Shown here piece after piece: positions 15,947 through 25,329 of a DNA stretch of 64,000 nucleotides; within the stretch, counting starts at the first letter, position 1; every line of letters starts with the position of its first letter. The position numbers and the translations under genes are program-made. This DNA comes from Pedobacter cryoconitis (GTDB lineage Bacteria; Bacteroidota; Bacteroidia; Sphingobacteriales; Sphingobacteriaceae), in assembly GCF_003259615.1 (NCBI RefSeq), contig NZ_QLLR01000006.1, positions 124,001 through 188,000 of the forward strand, read 5' to 3'. The notes beneath the pieces are model-generated. The model saw nothing but the letters and a program-made list of their open reading frames with translations, was not told where the DNA came from and ran no database searches.

Positions 15947-16819
15947 ATGCCTGAAAACATTAAAAACATAACAGCCTTCAGAACTACTTTTACTGTTCTT
16001 TTTCTGCTTAGTTCTTCCTTTATATACGCACAAACGCCTCAGCAAGTACAACCAGCACCACAAATACAAACAGCACCTGTAGTACAACAAGTCAAACCAG
16101 CTCCTGTTCTTAAACCAATGATCATCGTGATCGATGCAGGTCATGGTGGAAAAGATGGATCAACAAGAGGCTTGTTTTCCAAAGAAAAGGATGTTGCCCT
16201 GGACGTGGCTATGTTGCTTGGACAAACAATTGAGAAGGAAATTGAGAACACAAAAGTGATATATACCCGTACTGAAGACGTTTTTATTCCATTATATGAG
16301 CGTATTGATATTGCAAATAAAGCTCACGCAGATTTATTTATCTCTATCCACTGTAACTCTATGCCTGGAAATATGAGAGGAAGAACAGAAACTTCGGGTG
16401 TGGAGACTTTCGTTTCTGGTTCCGGAAGATTAGGTGAACAAGATGTAGCGGTCAGAGAGAATGCGGTAATTTTACTGGAGAAGGATTACAAGGAAAACTA
16501 TGATGGGTATAACCCAAATGATCCGGAAAGTTTTATCATTCTATCATTGATGAAAAATGCTTACCGTCGCCAAAGTATTAAACTGGCTACTTTAATTCAA
16601 CAGCAGTATATTAAAGCAGGCCGTGTTAATCGCGGGGTAAAAGAACAAAGTCTGGCTGTATTGGCAAGAGCGGGTATGCCGGCTGTATTAACTGAAATAG
16701 GATTCATCAGTAATCCGGATGAGGAAGAATATATTAACTCTTTAAGCGGAAGACAGGAGATCGTTCAGAATATCAAAAATGCGATTCAGGAATATACAAA
16801 GCAACTGGTCGCCAATTAA
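15947..16819 (+). CDS. N-acetylmuramoyl-L-alanine amidase (Amidase_3)
   Basis: A 290-residue secreted zinc amidase that cuts the bond between MurNAc and L-alanine in peptidoglycan. The signal peptide ends near residue 28 (SSSFIYAQ), followed by a Gln/Pro-rich linker (about 29-55). The catalytic domain spans about 57-288: IDAGHGG (zinc His66), the Glu in KEKDV, SIHCNS (zinc His135) and LTEIGFISN (catalytic Glu250). There is no LysM or SPOR domain. It is monocistronic and convergent with a histidine kinase, with a shared terminator. Likely role: daughter-cell separation or peptidoglycan turnover. Confidence 0.95.
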   Translation: MPENIKNITAFRTTFTVLFLLSSSFIYAQTPQQVQPAPQIQTAPVVQQVKPAPVLKPMIIVIDAGHGGKDGSTRGLFSKEKDVALDVAMLLGQTIEKEIENTKVIYTRTEDVFIPLYERIDIANKAHADLFISIHCNSMPGNMRGRTETSGVETFVSGSGRLGEQDVAVRENAVILLEKDYKENYDGYNPNDPESFIILSLMKNAYRRQSIKLATLIQQQYIKAGRVNRGVKEQSLAVLARAGMPAVLTEIGFISNPDEEEYINSLSGRQEIVQNIKNAIQEYTKQLVAN

Positions 16820-16827
16820 AAACTATT

Positions 16828-16863
16828 AAATGATCAAAGCTCATTGTGCAGTTTTGATCATTT
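16828..16863. terminator. Bidirectional terminator between amidase and kinase genes
   Basis: Perfect 11-bp stem AAATGATCAAA / TTTGATCATTT with a 14-base loop. The right arm overlaps the last codons of the leftward kinase gene, so it serves the rightward amidase transcript and, less clearly, the other. Confidence 0.75.
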
Positions 16864-18747
16864 AACAACAGTATCCTTTTGCACAGCATTATCCTGAGCA
16901 GGTATCGTAAAATAAATAGTGGTGCCCAGCCCCGGCTCACTTTCCAGCCAGATACTCCCGCCACTTATTTCTACAAATTCCCGGCATAGCCTTAGCCCCA
17001 AACCTGTTCCCATTTCATTTTGAGTACCCGGTGTAGAAAAGCTGCTGTCAGTTTTAAATAGCAAGTCGGCATTTTGCTTTTCGATGCCTACACCTGAGTC
17101 CATTACAGAAAAAAGGACCTCATGCTGGCGCTCAGCAGCTTTCAGCACAATACTTCCATTGGCATAGCTGAACTTGATCGCATTGGCAATGATATTCCTC
17201 AATATAGTACTCATCATTTGTTTATCTGCAATTATTTTGGCCGCAGGCAATTCTTCCAGTTTAATCTCTATGCCCTTCGCAATCGCAGTGGAAGAAGAAA
17301 TATGTTTGATTTCTTTTAACAATTCAATCACGTCCAGCTCTTGTAAATCAGGCTTTAGCACACCGGTCTGCATCTTTGACCAGTGCAACAGATTTTCCAA
17401 TAAAATATAAGCCTGTTTAGCGGAATCGTTCATCCGCATAGCTAAATTCTCAATTTTCTCAGGACTTAGCCTGTTCACATTTTTATAAATCAGCTCACTA
17501 AAAGAAATCAGGGAAGTAAATGGATTTCTCAGGTCGTGCGCAATAATTGAAAAAAACTTATCCTTGGTATTGTTCAACTCCATTAACCTGCGCTCAGTAA
17601 TCCTTAAATCCGTAATATCATAGCAAATCACCAAATAAGTACCTTTGTGATCTTCCAGAACATACTCCGGAATGACCTGTATTGCAAAGGAGTTTGTATA
17701 ATTGCCTTCATTCAGGTCAAAATTAGTTTCCTGCGTTAGTTTTGTTTGCTTTACCGTGATTAACATTTTGATTAACAGGTGTTCAAAAGAAGCTGGTAAT
17801 CCAAGGTGGCTTAACTTCCTGCCGGTATAAGACTCCTGTTTCATAGAAAGGAATTGTTGCAGGGCATAATTCGCATATAAACACCTGAAACTCCGGTCAA
17901 AACGAAAGATCAGTTCCGGAAGGTTTTCTGTCAGCGTCCTGTATTTCTCTTCATTGTCTTTCAGATCCTTAAAGATAAGCTCAGTGGGTTTGGTAAATCC
18001 AGTCTCTACGTTGGCCTTATAGATCAGAAAGAAAGAAATTAGCTTTGCATAATGTCCGATCTCGGTTGGAAGACTAAAAATTGAGACATATAAGGTGAAA
18101 CAAAATTCGCTGAGAATAGCAAAAAACACCGATAACATTAACAACCGGAACACTGAAGGGCTGAAACTATTTCTGGAACTATACAACAGGAACCCGGCAA
18201 GAAAGAGCATAGCGATGACTACATATTCAGCAGTAATTTTAAAGGCGGTCTGTCCTGTTCCCGCGATATAACAAACAGGAAATATCTTCCAGTATAAAAT
18301 GGATAACGTAAGGAGTATTGTGATCAGGCAATAAGTTAAAATTGTAATATCTCCGTTGAGTACTTTCTTCCTTTTCAGAAACCAGAAGCCCATAATAAAG
18401 GTTAGAGCTTCCAGGAACCGGGTTGCTATCCAAAACTGATTAGTGTAGTAAATAGTTCCCGGAATAATGTTCAAACCCGGATAAGTGATGGTATGCAGCA
18501 GGTCTAAAGTGCCAATAAAAACATAGGCCATTCCTACGAAGTACAGGTAATTATTATCAATTATCTTCCTGGTATTCCAGGTTACAATGAAAACGGCGAA
18601 GGCAATGACAATTGCAGAAAGCTCAACAATAGTATGAAATAACAGGAAATTTTGCTTCATACTTATCTGAAATATCAATACCAGTAATCCCACTGTGAAA
18701 ATGGTTCTGTAATTAGCTTTAATGAAACTATGCAGAGAAGCTTTCAA
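16858..18747 (-). CDS. MASE3-PAS sensor histidine kinase
   Basis: A 629-residue membrane kinase. Residues about 15-245 form a MASE3-type seven-helix sensor (signature YFVGMAYVFIGTLDLLHTITYPG, then TRFLEALTFIMGF). A PAS domain follows (about 265-385, starting ENLPELIFRFDRSFRCLYAN), then HisKA with phospho-acceptor His404 in IIAHDLRNPF, and a HATPase domain with the N box NIIANAIKFSYANG, G1 DSGVGIEKQN and G2 GTGLGLRLC. There is no attached receiver and no neighbouring response regulator, so it is an orphan kinase. The start is a TTG (18745-18747): a stop codon lies two codons upstream, and the first helix would be lost from the next Met. Confidence 0.92.
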   Translation of the reverse strand: MKASLHSFIKANYRTIFTVGLLVLIFQISMKQNFLLFHTIVELSAIVIAFAVFIVTWNTRKIIDNNYLYFVGMAYVFIGTLDLLHTITYPGLNIIPGTIYYTNQFWIATRFLEALTFIMGFWFLKRKKVLNGDITILTYCLITILLTLSILYWKIFPVCYIAGTGQTAFKITAEYVVIAMLFLAGFLLYSSRNSFSPSVFRLLMLSVFFAILSEFCFTLYVSIFSLPTEIGHYAKLISFFLIYKANVETGFTKPTELIFKDLKDNEEKYRTLTENLPELIFRFDRSFRCLYANYALQQFLSMKQESYTGRKLSHLGLPASFEHLLIKMLITVKQTKLTQETNFDLNEGNYTNSFAIQVIPEYVLEDHKGTYLVICYDITDLRITERRLMELNNTKDKFFSIIAHDLRNPFTSLISFSELIYKNVNRLSPEKIENLAMRMNDSAKQAYILLENLLHWSKMQTGVLKPDLQELDVIELLKEIKHISSSTAIAKGIEIKLEELPAAKIIADKQMMSTILRNIIANAIKFSYANGSIVLKAAERQHEVLFSVMDSGVGIEKQNADLLFKTDSSFSTPGTQNEMGTGLGLRLCREFVEISGGSIWLESEPGLGTTIYFTIPAQDNAVQKDTVVK

Positions 18748-18791
18748 CTGTCAATTGATTAGATATTTTTACTGACCTAAATTTAAGCTAT

Positions 18792-18811
18792 TGTTCTTAT
18801 AAAGAAGAACA
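18792..18811. promoter_or_regulatory. 7-bp inverted repeat in the divergent kinase / metalloprotease region
   Basis: TGTTCTT-ATAAAG-AAGAACA, located 45 bases upstream of the kinase start and 186 bases upstream of the protease start. A regulator site is possible. The only other pattern in this gap is a direct repeat CCTAACTAAT (18973-18982, 18989-18998) at the protease start. Confidence 0.35.
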
Positions 18812-18996
18812 TAATGATTATAGTTTATGATATAAAGCTAAACAAGTGCCGAAAGTGAGAGAATTATTGTTTAATATTTTTAAGCTTTTCCTACAAAAGA
18901 GTACATCTTTTATACGCAATTCAGCTTTCCCTGTTTTTCATCACCACGATTATTTATCATTGCTTTAGTCAACCTAACTAATTACCTACCTAACTA

Positions 18997-19887
18997 ATGA
19001 AAAACATGAAAACTAACAACCTATTTAATCCAAAAACAATCTCTTTAGCATTATTGATGACAATCGCTGTAGTCGTAAGCTGTAAGAAGAACAATAACAG
19101 TACATCTGCTGAACAAAATTCAAGTTCGGAATTGACCAAAGAAGAGAAAACAGCTATCGCGCAGGCAGGATTTTCCACTAATATGGTAGTCAAAACTGAT
19201 GGCGGCTATTTAGTGGAGGGTGATGTTTTTTTAACACCACAACAACTTCAGCTTCAGCAGGAATTTGTTGCCGGACTTTCTGATCAGGGGCCGAAAACAG
19301 AGCAGTATCGCACAACCAACTTAGTAACAGGTTTGCCAAGAGTTATTAAGATTAAAATTGATGCTGGTACATCGCAAACAGTTTTCACCAATGCAACGAC
19401 TGAGGCCATTAAACGTTACAATGACCAGGGTCTTAAGCTAAGCATGAAGCTGTTAAGTTCAACTTCTACTGAAAAAGCAGACATTGTAATCAATGGTGCA
19501 GACTTAGGGCAATCCCCTTCAGGAGGAACGATCTTAGGACAATCAGCTGGTTTTCCTTCAAACGGGAACCCTGCAACGCCAATTAAACTGAGTTCAGTGG
19601 TATACAATAAAGATTATAAAAACAACAATGTACTGGCTACCGTAATTGCACACGAGATTGGACATGCAATTGGTTTCAGACACACGGATTATGCTGACAG
19701 AACTTACAGTTGTGGTTTTGATAAGAATCCAAATGAAGGAGCCAGTGGTGTGGGCGCAATCTACATTCCCGGCACTCCAAAAGGAGGCGAACCAGGCTCA
19801 TTCATGCTGGCTTGTTCTGATGGAACAAACCGCCCTTTTACAACAAGTGATATTGTTGCTTTAAAAACACTATATCCAGTAAAATAA
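18997..19887 (+). CDS. M57-type zinc metalloprotease lipoprotein
   Basis: A 296-residue exported protease. The lipoprotein signal (LLMTIAVVVSC) is followed by KKNNN and a Ser/Thr/Glu-rich linker. The catalytic motif is complete: HEIGHAIGFRH, with zinc ligands His219, His223 and His229 and catalytic Glu220, the 'dual-action HEIGH' signature of family M57 (metzincin-like). Two Cys in the C-terminal part (YSCGFD and MLACSDG) may form a disulfide. There are two possible Met starts (18997 and 19006). The gene is monocistronic and divergent from the MASE3 kinase. The substrate is unknown; likely extracellular protein degradation. Confidence 0.9.
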   Translation: MKNMKTNNLFNPKTISLALLMTIAVVVSCKKNNNSTSAEQNSSSELTKEEKTAIAQAGFSTNMVVKTDGGYLVEGDVFLTPQQLQLQQEFVAGLSDQGPKTEQYRTTNLVTGLPRVIKIKIDAGTSQTVFTNATTEAIKRYNDQGLKLSMKLLSSTSTEKADIVINGADLGQSPSGGTILGQSAGFPSNGNPATPIKLSSVVYNKDYKNNNVLATVIAHEIGHAIGFRHTDYADRTYSCGFDKNPNEGASGVGAIYIPGTPKGGEPGSFMLACSDGTNRPFTTSDIVALKTLYPVK

Positions 19888-19951
19888 ACAAACCTGAATT
19901 GCTAATACACACCACAATTTATAAATAATTAAACATCTACCGGTTGACTAA

Positions 19952-19985
19952 TCAGGAAGCTGTCTTTAACCGGGCAGTTTCCTGA
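19952..19985 (+). terminator. Hairpin downstream of the metalloprotease
   Basis: TCAGGAAGCTG pairs with CAGTTTCCTGA with one mismatch and a 12-base loop, 65 bases after the stop. No T tract follows directly, so confidence is moderate. Confidence 0.55.
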
Positions 19986-20194
19986 ATTATTAAAATCCAG
20001 ACAGTATCTTCCTGATAACTCCTGTCTGTAACTAACTCCTATCAAAAACATACCCTATTAAAAAATTAGCACTTACACTTTTAAGTCTGTCCCGCCCTGC
20101 TTGGAGCTTATAAGCAGAACGACATCACTCCTGCTGATGGCAAACCTTCAGGCAGAAAAGCAATACTCCTTCAAACAGAAAAACAACAAAACAG

Positions 20195-20226
20195 CATGCG
20201 GTTACCTTTAAAAAGATAACGGCATG
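20195..20226 (-). terminator. Terminator of the AraC-type gene
   Basis: On the minus strand CATGCCGTTATC pairs with GGTAACCGCATG with one C-C mismatch, across a short AT loop, five bases after the stop codon of the leftward regulator gene, followed by a T-rich stretch. Confidence 0.65.
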
Positions 20227-20230
20227 TTGA

Positions 20231-21127
20231 TTAAATCCCTTTTCTGTGCTGCAAATGATACTTTTGATATTCCAGCGGGCTCTTTCCTGTCACCTCTTTA
20301 AATTGCTTATGGAAGCTGACTACATTTTGAAAACCACACTCATACCTGATCTGTTTTACATTCATCTGGCCTTCAATCAGTAATTTACAAGCCTGACCAA
20401 CTCTCACATCCAGCAAAAACTGCTTATAAGTCATTCCAATATGCGTTTTGAAATACCTGCTAAAGGAAGGTACGCTGATATTCGCAAAATCTGCCAGTTC
20501 TTCGATCTCTATCTTTTTATTAAAATTGGACAGAATATAATTGTAAATATTGCTGATCGGGCTATTATCTTTTATGGCGGTATCACCTAAAAAATCGCTA
20601 TTCAATAAAGTACAGCTTTTAAAATTACTCCCCAACATTGCCAGGATTTCTAATAAAAGCAATAACCTTTTAGCTCCAACACTAAGAAAGATATGCTCCA
20701 TCAATTCGCCTATTTTCGGGCTGATACTTTCCTGTATATGAATTCCTTTTGTCGATTCCTGAAGAAGTTTACGGATCACCTTATTTTCAGGAAGATTCAA
20801 AAAGTTTTCTCCTAAAAAGTCCTCACAAAAATGAATAACAATCACATCTGTTTGCTGTCCATCGACAGCAGAGAAGTAATGCTCATCGAATTTCCAGTAA
20901 TGAGGGAGACGACTGCCTATCAGGGCTAAGTTTCCTGATTTAAATGGCTTCACACTGTTCCCTATAAATTGGGTTCCTGAACCGTTTTTGAAATAGATCA
21001 GCTCTATTTCACGGTGATAATGTAAACTGTTGTTAATGTCTGGAAGCAGATCTCTCCGGATGCTGAAAGAATTAACAAGGGGGGTTGGGATTTTTAATAA
21101 CTGGGCTCTCATTGATTGTTTTTGCAT
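20231..21127 (-). CDS. AraC-family transcriptional regulator
   Basis: A 298-residue regulator with an N-terminal cupin-like sensing domain (about 20-150; HYHREIELIYFKNGSGTQFIG) and a C-terminal double helix-turn-helix (about 195-292; IEELADFANISVPSFSRYFKTHIGMTYKQFLLDVRVGQACKLL, then IRYECGFQNVVSFHKQFKEVTGKSPLEYQ). The cupin type points to sugar or organic-acid sensing, as in regulators of hexuronate or pectin catabolism. No catabolic target is adjacent. A second Met six codons in could be the real start. It has its own terminator and is preceded by 264 bases without genes. Confidence 0.92.
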   Translation of the reverse strand: MQKQSMRAQLLKIPTPLVNSFSIRRDLLPDINNSLHYHREIELIYFKNGSGTQFIGNSVKPFKSGNLALIGSRLPHYWKFDEHYFSAVDGQQTDVIVIHFCEDFLGENFLNLPENKVIRKLLQESTKGIHIQESISPKIGELMEHIFLSVGAKRLLLLLEILAMLGSNFKSCTLLNSDFLGDTAIKDNSPISNIYNYILSNFNKKIEIEELADFANISVPSFSRYFKTHIGMTYKQFLLDVRVGQACKLLIEGQMNVKQIRYECGFQNVVSFHKQFKEVTGKSPLEYQKYHLQHRKGI

Positions 21128-21391
21128 GGTAGTGCATTGGTCGCCTTAATAAATAAGGTTTCCTGATTTGGTTTCTTCGAGAGGCTAATTTATACTTTAA
21201 AAATAACCATAAATAGCTCCCTAACCAAAGCAATGGAGTGTTTTTTTACGAAAAACCTCTTCCTGTAATCAGACTTAAATCATTTGATCAGGAATTAATA
21301 TTTACAATTAAAAAAGGTTCCTTTCAGATAATTTGACCACTAAACCGACAATAAAAATGCCGTACCGATTTCACAATCAACTATATAAAGA

Positions 21392-21967
21392 TCAGTTTTC
21401 ACCTTTATTCAGAAATTCATCTGTAAAATGGGTCTTCGTCTTGGGCTGAGCGAATTTTTCACTGTTAACTTTCTGAGAATCACCACGCGGAATGGATAAA
21501 GAATCCCAATCTCCATCCTTCAGCATTTTACCCAAAAACACGATTTGACCAATGTGATATGGGTAATGTGCCAGCTGCCTGTTAATAGCTTCGGTGATAG
21601 AGTGCCCCTGATTCCTGATATAGACAAGCTGCTCAAAATTAGCTGCGTTGATCGTCTTCAAAGCTGTAAATAAACAGGTCCAGCCTTCATTCCATAACTG
21701 CATTAATGCTGCTCTGTCTTTAACATCATTATCAAATTCAGCTTCCCGGTTACGCCAGGCCTTTTCACCATCTATGGTCAGAAAATCTGTCCAGCGGGAT
21801 AACATATTCCCGGATATATGTTTGACAATAATTGCTATACTATTACTTTGCGCATTAATTTGATAAAAAAGCTGTGCATCCGTGAGTTGTGCAAAAGTCT
21901 TTTCCCCAAGCATTCTATAGTATTCAAACTGTTTGAATGTACTTTCAAGATAGTTATCGATCATCAT
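21392..21967 (-). CDS. DUF1572 / DinB-like protein
   Basis: A 191-residue cytosolic protein of the DinB superfamily, DUF1572 branch: a four-helix bundle with the pattern LGEKTFAQLTDAQLFYQINAQSNSIAIIVKHISGNMLSRWTDFLT at the N-terminus and NRQLAHYPYHIGQIVFLGKML towards the end. The His residues in HISGN and in HYPYHIGQ are at positions where DinB-fold enzymes bind a divalent metal. Some relatives act as thiol-dependent S-transferases, others are uncharacterised. It stands alone, with two adjacent Met starts. Confidence 0.85.
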   Translation of the reverse strand: MMIDNYLESTFKQFEYYRMLGEKTFAQLTDAQLFYQINAQSNSIAIIVKHISGNMLSRWTDFLTIDGEKAWRNREAEFDNDVKDRAALMQLWNEGWTCLFTALKTINAANFEQLVYIRNQGHSITEAINRQLAHYPYHIGQIVFLGKMLKDGDWDSLSIPRGDSQKVNSEKFAQPKTKTHFTDEFLNKGEN

Positions 21968-22107
21968 AAGGCCAGTGATATAAATATTGATATAAATGAT
22001 TATTCAAATTTACAGCATACGCACCAGATTTAATAAACAAATAAGCGCTACGACTAAAAACCACAGATCCAATAAAATGGCGGATCTCATTTCTTTAACC
22101 TGTTTCA

Positions 22108-22794
22108 TTAGTGCCAGAATCCTTGTAGTTTAATACTTCCGTTGAAATCATTGCGCAGTTTTAGGTGCGTGCGCAGCTGCATAGCTGTTGGAATATGACC
22201 AGCAATATAAATTGTTTCATTGCTTAAATCCTGTTCATTCAGCCAGGAAACCAGGGAAACATCCCTTTTATTCTCCTTGATCGGTTGCAGATAAGTATCA
22301 AAATATTCTGAGAATTCGCGGGCATGTGATTCCGTATCAAAACTGATCGCTCCATAAACTTCACCAATGCCCAGAGCCAATTGTTTCAGTGCCAGAAAAT
22401 GACCGATACTGCTGCTGTCACCCAGACATAACAATTTACTATCAGCTACTGGTTTATGAAAAGTAGAGCCTATCCCGACGTATGATATAGTGTCCCCTCT
22501 TTTTAATCCCTTTACCCAATCACTGCCAGGCCCTGAATGCGCCGAATCTATGCAAAGTGTACAAGTTTCTGTTTCGGCGTCCCATAATGCCGGCGTATAA
22601 TCACGGTAAGTATATTCGGAAACTTTAACTTTCATATGCTGGACTGAGGTCCATTTGTCCATATCTACCCCTGGCAGGTGTAAATCAATTTCAAAAAAAG
22701 TGGCTGGATTCCAAGCCCGCACTTCTAATACACATCCTTGTTTTAAAACGCGGCTTTCAAAAATTGATAAGACTTTCTTTTTGATAATATTCAT
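22108..22794 (-). CDS. Siderophore-interacting FAD-binding protein
   Basis: About 228 residues. The family (SIP/ViuB) uses FAD to reduce ferric siderophores in the cytosol and release iron. The FAD-binding motif R-x-Y-T is present as YRDYTPALWD, followed by the C-terminal NAD(P)-like half with LLCLGDSSSIGHFLAL and the closing FWH. I start at the ATG at 22794 (MNIIKKKVL); an in-frame ATG 42 bases upstream adds an odd hydrophobic stretch. It lies 72 bases downstream of an AraC-type regulator on the same strand, so the pair is likely co-regulated. No siderophore receptor is adjacent. Confidence 0.85.
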   Translation of the reverse strand: MNIIKKKVLSIFESRVLKQGCVLEVRAWNPATFFEIDLHLPGVDMDKWTSVQHMKVKVSEYTYRDYTPALWDAETETCTLCIDSAHSGPGSDWVKGLKRGDTISYVGIGSTFHKPVADSKLLCLGDSSSIGHFLALKQLALGIGEVYGAISFDTESHAREFSEYFDTYLQPIKENKRDVSLVSWLNEQDLSNETIYIAGHIPTAMQLRTHLKLRNDFNGSIKLQGFWH

Positions 22795-22865
22795 AAGCTT
22801 TACTTTATACAAAAAAACGATAAAACAAAAGCTCATTCAAGAGACTATCCAAGGTTTAACTTGGA

Positions 22866-23759
22866 TTATTCGCGGTAGTCTTTCCGAAATCTGACCGCCG
22901 AAATACCAGATACTTTGGTAAAAAGCCTGGAAAAATAAGCATGGTCATCATACCCCAGTGAAAACGCAATCTGCTTCACACTTAAATCGCTGTAATACAG
23001 CATCCTTTTAGCTTCAAGAATAATTTCCTGATGAATCCAGTAGCTGACAGGAAAACCAGTTACTGCTTTAACCACCTCATTCAGATAAGACAGCGAGAGC
23101 GAAAGCGTATCTGCATACTGACTTGGATTTTTAAGGGTTTTAAATTGACTGCTTACCAGTTTCCGGAATTCACTGGTAATAATTTCTGGTCTGAGGTTTT
23201 GTTTATCTTTTTCAGGATTGCTGGATTTATAAAGATCTGCAAAGATCCCTACATAAGCAGATGCCAGAGAATGAATCACAGTACCGGGCATCAGCGCCTG
23301 CTCAGCATCATCGAACATATCACACAAAAGCCCCGCACATTTCGCTAACTGATCCACTTTTTCAGTACTGATTGCCAGGGCTTGCTGATGTAATGCAAGC
23401 TCTTCAAAAATCTGCTGATAACTCTTGTCTACCAAAGAAGAGTCTATCGCCATAAACCAGCCTGCCGTTTCTTCAGATTCCGGCACATAATGCACTTGTC
23501 CGGGCAAAATAAAAAAAGCAGCACAACCACTGACCATGATCGTTTTGAAATCAATGTTCACCTTGCTATTTCCGTATTCCTGGATAATCAAAATATAATG
23601 ATCATCCCTGTGTGCCCCCAGCTTTCGTATATCCTGCTTATTGAAGTTGACAAAATAACGAACCTGTATGCCCAGCGAAGTGCGCTCCTGTAACTTATGA
23701 ACAGGTATAGAAGTCCGTTTATCTTTTGATTGTTTCACAATTAAAATTATAGAATTCAA
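22866..23759 (-). CDS. AraC-family transcriptional regulator
   Basis: A 297-residue regulator. Residues about 30-170 form a cupin-like sensing domain (YFVNFNKQDIRKLGAHRDDHYILIIQEYGNSKVNIDF); the C-terminal 100 residues are the AraC DNA-binding pair of helix-turn-helix motifs (NPSQYADTLSLSLSYLNEVVKAVTGFPVSYWIHQEIILEAKRML, then IAFSLGYDDHAYFSRLFTKVSGISAVRFRKDY). It precedes the siderophore-interacting flavoprotein gene on the same strand and probably controls it. It is divided from the upstream protease operon by a strong terminator. Confidence 0.92.
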   Translation of the reverse strand: MNSIILIVKQSKDKRTSIPVHKLQERTSLGIQVRYFVNFNKQDIRKLGAHRDDHYILIIQEYGNSKVNIDFKTIMVSGCAAFFILPGQVHYVPESEETAGWFMAIDSSLVDKSYQQIFEELALHQQALAISTEKVDQLAKCAGLLCDMFDDAEQALMPGTVIHSLASAYVGIFADLYKSSNPEKDKQNLRPEIITSEFRKLVSSQFKTLKNPSQYADTLSLSLSYLNEVVKAVTGFPVSYWIHQEIILEAKRMLYYSDLSVKQIAFSLGYDDHAYFSRLFTKVSGISAVRFRKDYRE

Positions 23760-23787
23760 AGATGATAAATTCTGACTGTATAATGCA

Positions 23788-23839
23788 AAAACCCCTGATA
23801 TATCGCCAAAATCAGGATCAGCGATATATCAGGGGTTTT
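23788..23839 (-). terminator. Strong terminator of the M16 protease operon
   Basis: The 19-base arms 23788-23806 and 23821-23839 pair perfectly (core CCCCTGATATATCGC) with a 14-base loop, 18 bases after the stop codon, and are followed on the minus strand by a T run. Confidence 0.9.
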
Positions 23840-23856
23840 AAGCTGTTAAAAAAAGC

Positions 23857-25299
23857 TTATTCAGCTGCCTTTTTCGGGGCCTCAACAGCAGCAGTTACCG
23901 GAGCTGCATATTTATCATAAGATTTAACAACAAACCCCATTTTCTTTAAACCAGGAACAAATTTCTCCTGGTTACCCACAATAACGATTCTTGCATCATC
24001 ATAACCAAAATACTTTTTACTCACCCGCAGAATATCATCGGCAGTAACCGCATTAATCTTTTGAAGATAAGTACGGTAGAAATCTTTCGGAAGATTGTTG
24101 ATCAGGATATTGCTTGCAAAACCCGCAGTACGTGCCGGATTTTCCAACCCTAAAGCAAAAGACCCATTGTAAAGGTTTTTCGCATTTTGAAGATCATCAG
24201 CACTTACTTTTTCAGTACGCATCACCTGGATCTCTTTCAGGAATTCAACAACAGCACTGTCTACTTTTTCATTTCTCACAGCCGCATTTGCACGGAACTG
24301 TGACTGAAAACGACCCGAACCCGTAGAAGCATAAGCGCCGTAAGTAAAACCATGTTTCTCTCTCAGGTTTCTGAATAACTTCGCATCAGCACCACCGCCA
24401 AGAAGTTCATTGGCCAGTAAAACTGCATGATAATCAGGGCTGCTCATTGGCAGATCAATCAGATTGGTTACCGTAATTTCTGATTGTACCGCACTTGGCA
24501 AATCAATTACATCCACTTCAGTTTTTGAAGGATTGTTTACTTTAGCTAATACAGGAAGCGTTAAAGAGTTGCCTTTCCAGTCGCCTAATGCTTTAATCGC
24601 TATTGCTTTTGCTGCTTCAGGTTTTATATCACCTACAAAAGTAAGGTATCCTCTGGAAGGAGTCACATATTTACTATAAGCTGCTTTAACGTCATTTAAA
24701 CTAAGCGCTTTAACGCTTTTTTCAGTTTCAAACTCTCCTAATGGATGGTTCAGACCATAAGTAAGCGCACTCACTACTCGTCCTGAAATAGACTTAGCGC
24801 TGCGTTCACTGGACTTTAAGTTCGTCAATGCCTGGGATCTTAATTTCTCAAAAGAAGCCTCCGGAAAAGAAGGATGACGCAAAGCATCAGCCATTAAAAG
24901 GAATGCACTATCAAAATAACGCGTTAATGCAGCCGTACGGCCACCAGTAGCAGAAAGACTTACATCTGCCCCTAACTGATCCACTGCTTCATCAAACTGA
25001 GCCTTGGTTTTCGTTGTCGTTCCCTCGTTCAGCAGTCCGCTCAGAAAAGCGATTGAACCCGCTTTCTCCCCTTCAGTAATCGGGCCTGCATCTATGCTGA
25101 AAGTAGCCGTTACTTTCGGCAGCTTATGGTTTTCAACAACCAAAACCGTAATTCCGTTAGGGAGTTTATAAATAACCGGATCAGCAAAAGTAAGTACAGG
25201 TGCTGGTCCTGGTTTTGGTTTCTGACTTCTATCTAATTTTTGCGCGACTACAGACTGTACAAACAGTGTGGCAAAGGCAAGTATGAATATTTTCTTCAT
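23857..25299 (-). CDS. M16 peptidase, non-catalytic subunit type
   Basis: A 480-residue secreted member of the insulinase/pitrilysin family. The signal peptide ends near residue 19 (FVQSVVAQ). Two M16 half-domains follow, but the zinc motif HxxEH is absent: at its place the sequence reads IAFLSGLLNEGTTTKT, matching the 'LSGLL.EGT' of partner subunits. The C-terminal half has the conserved GGADAKLFRNLREKHGFTYGAYAS with the Arg/Tyr pair that helps bind substrate. It lies 30 bases downstream of a gene with an intact HxxEH, so the two should form a heterodimeric peptide-degrading clamshell, like the M16B pairs known from other bacteria. The C-terminus is Ala/Pro/Glu-rich and disordered. Confidence 0.92.
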   Translation of the reverse strand: MKKIFILAFATLFVQSVVAQKLDRSQKPKPGPAPVLTFADPVIYKLPNGITVLVVENHKLPKVTATFSIDAGPITEGEKAGSIAFLSGLLNEGTTTKTKAQFDEAVDQLGADVSLSATGGRTAALTRYFDSAFLLMADALRHPSFPEASFEKLRSQALTNLKSSERSAKSISGRVVSALTYGLNHPLGEFETEKSVKALSLNDVKAAYSKYVTPSRGYLTFVGDIKPEAAKAIAIKALGDWKGNSLTLPVLAKVNNPSKTEVDVIDLPSAVQSEITVTNLIDLPMSSPDYHAVLLANELLGGGADAKLFRNLREKHGFTYGAYASTGSGRFQSQFRANAAVRNEKVDSAVVEFLKEIQVMRTEKVSADDLQNAKNLYNGSFALGLENPARTAGFASNILINNLPKDFYRTYLQKINAVTADDILRVSKKYFGYDDARIVIVGNQEKFVPGLKKMGFVVKSYDKYAAPVTAAVEAPKKAAE

Positions 25300-25329
25300 T
25301 TTGTAATTTTAAGCTGGATTAGAAAGCGA

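Larger units (their letters stand above)
19888..20230. other. Gene-free interval with several hairpins
   Basis: No coding frame is supported in these 343 bases. They contain three hairpins: 19952-19985, 19998-20028 (CAGACAG / CTGTCTG) and 20195-20226. The first and last are read as terminators of the two convergent genes. Nothing else is recognised. Confidence 0.6.

Noticed and set aside
15947..16819. Prophage endolysin instead of cellular amidase
   Set aside because: It has a signal peptide and linker typical of cellular AmiC-like enzymes, and no phage genes are near.
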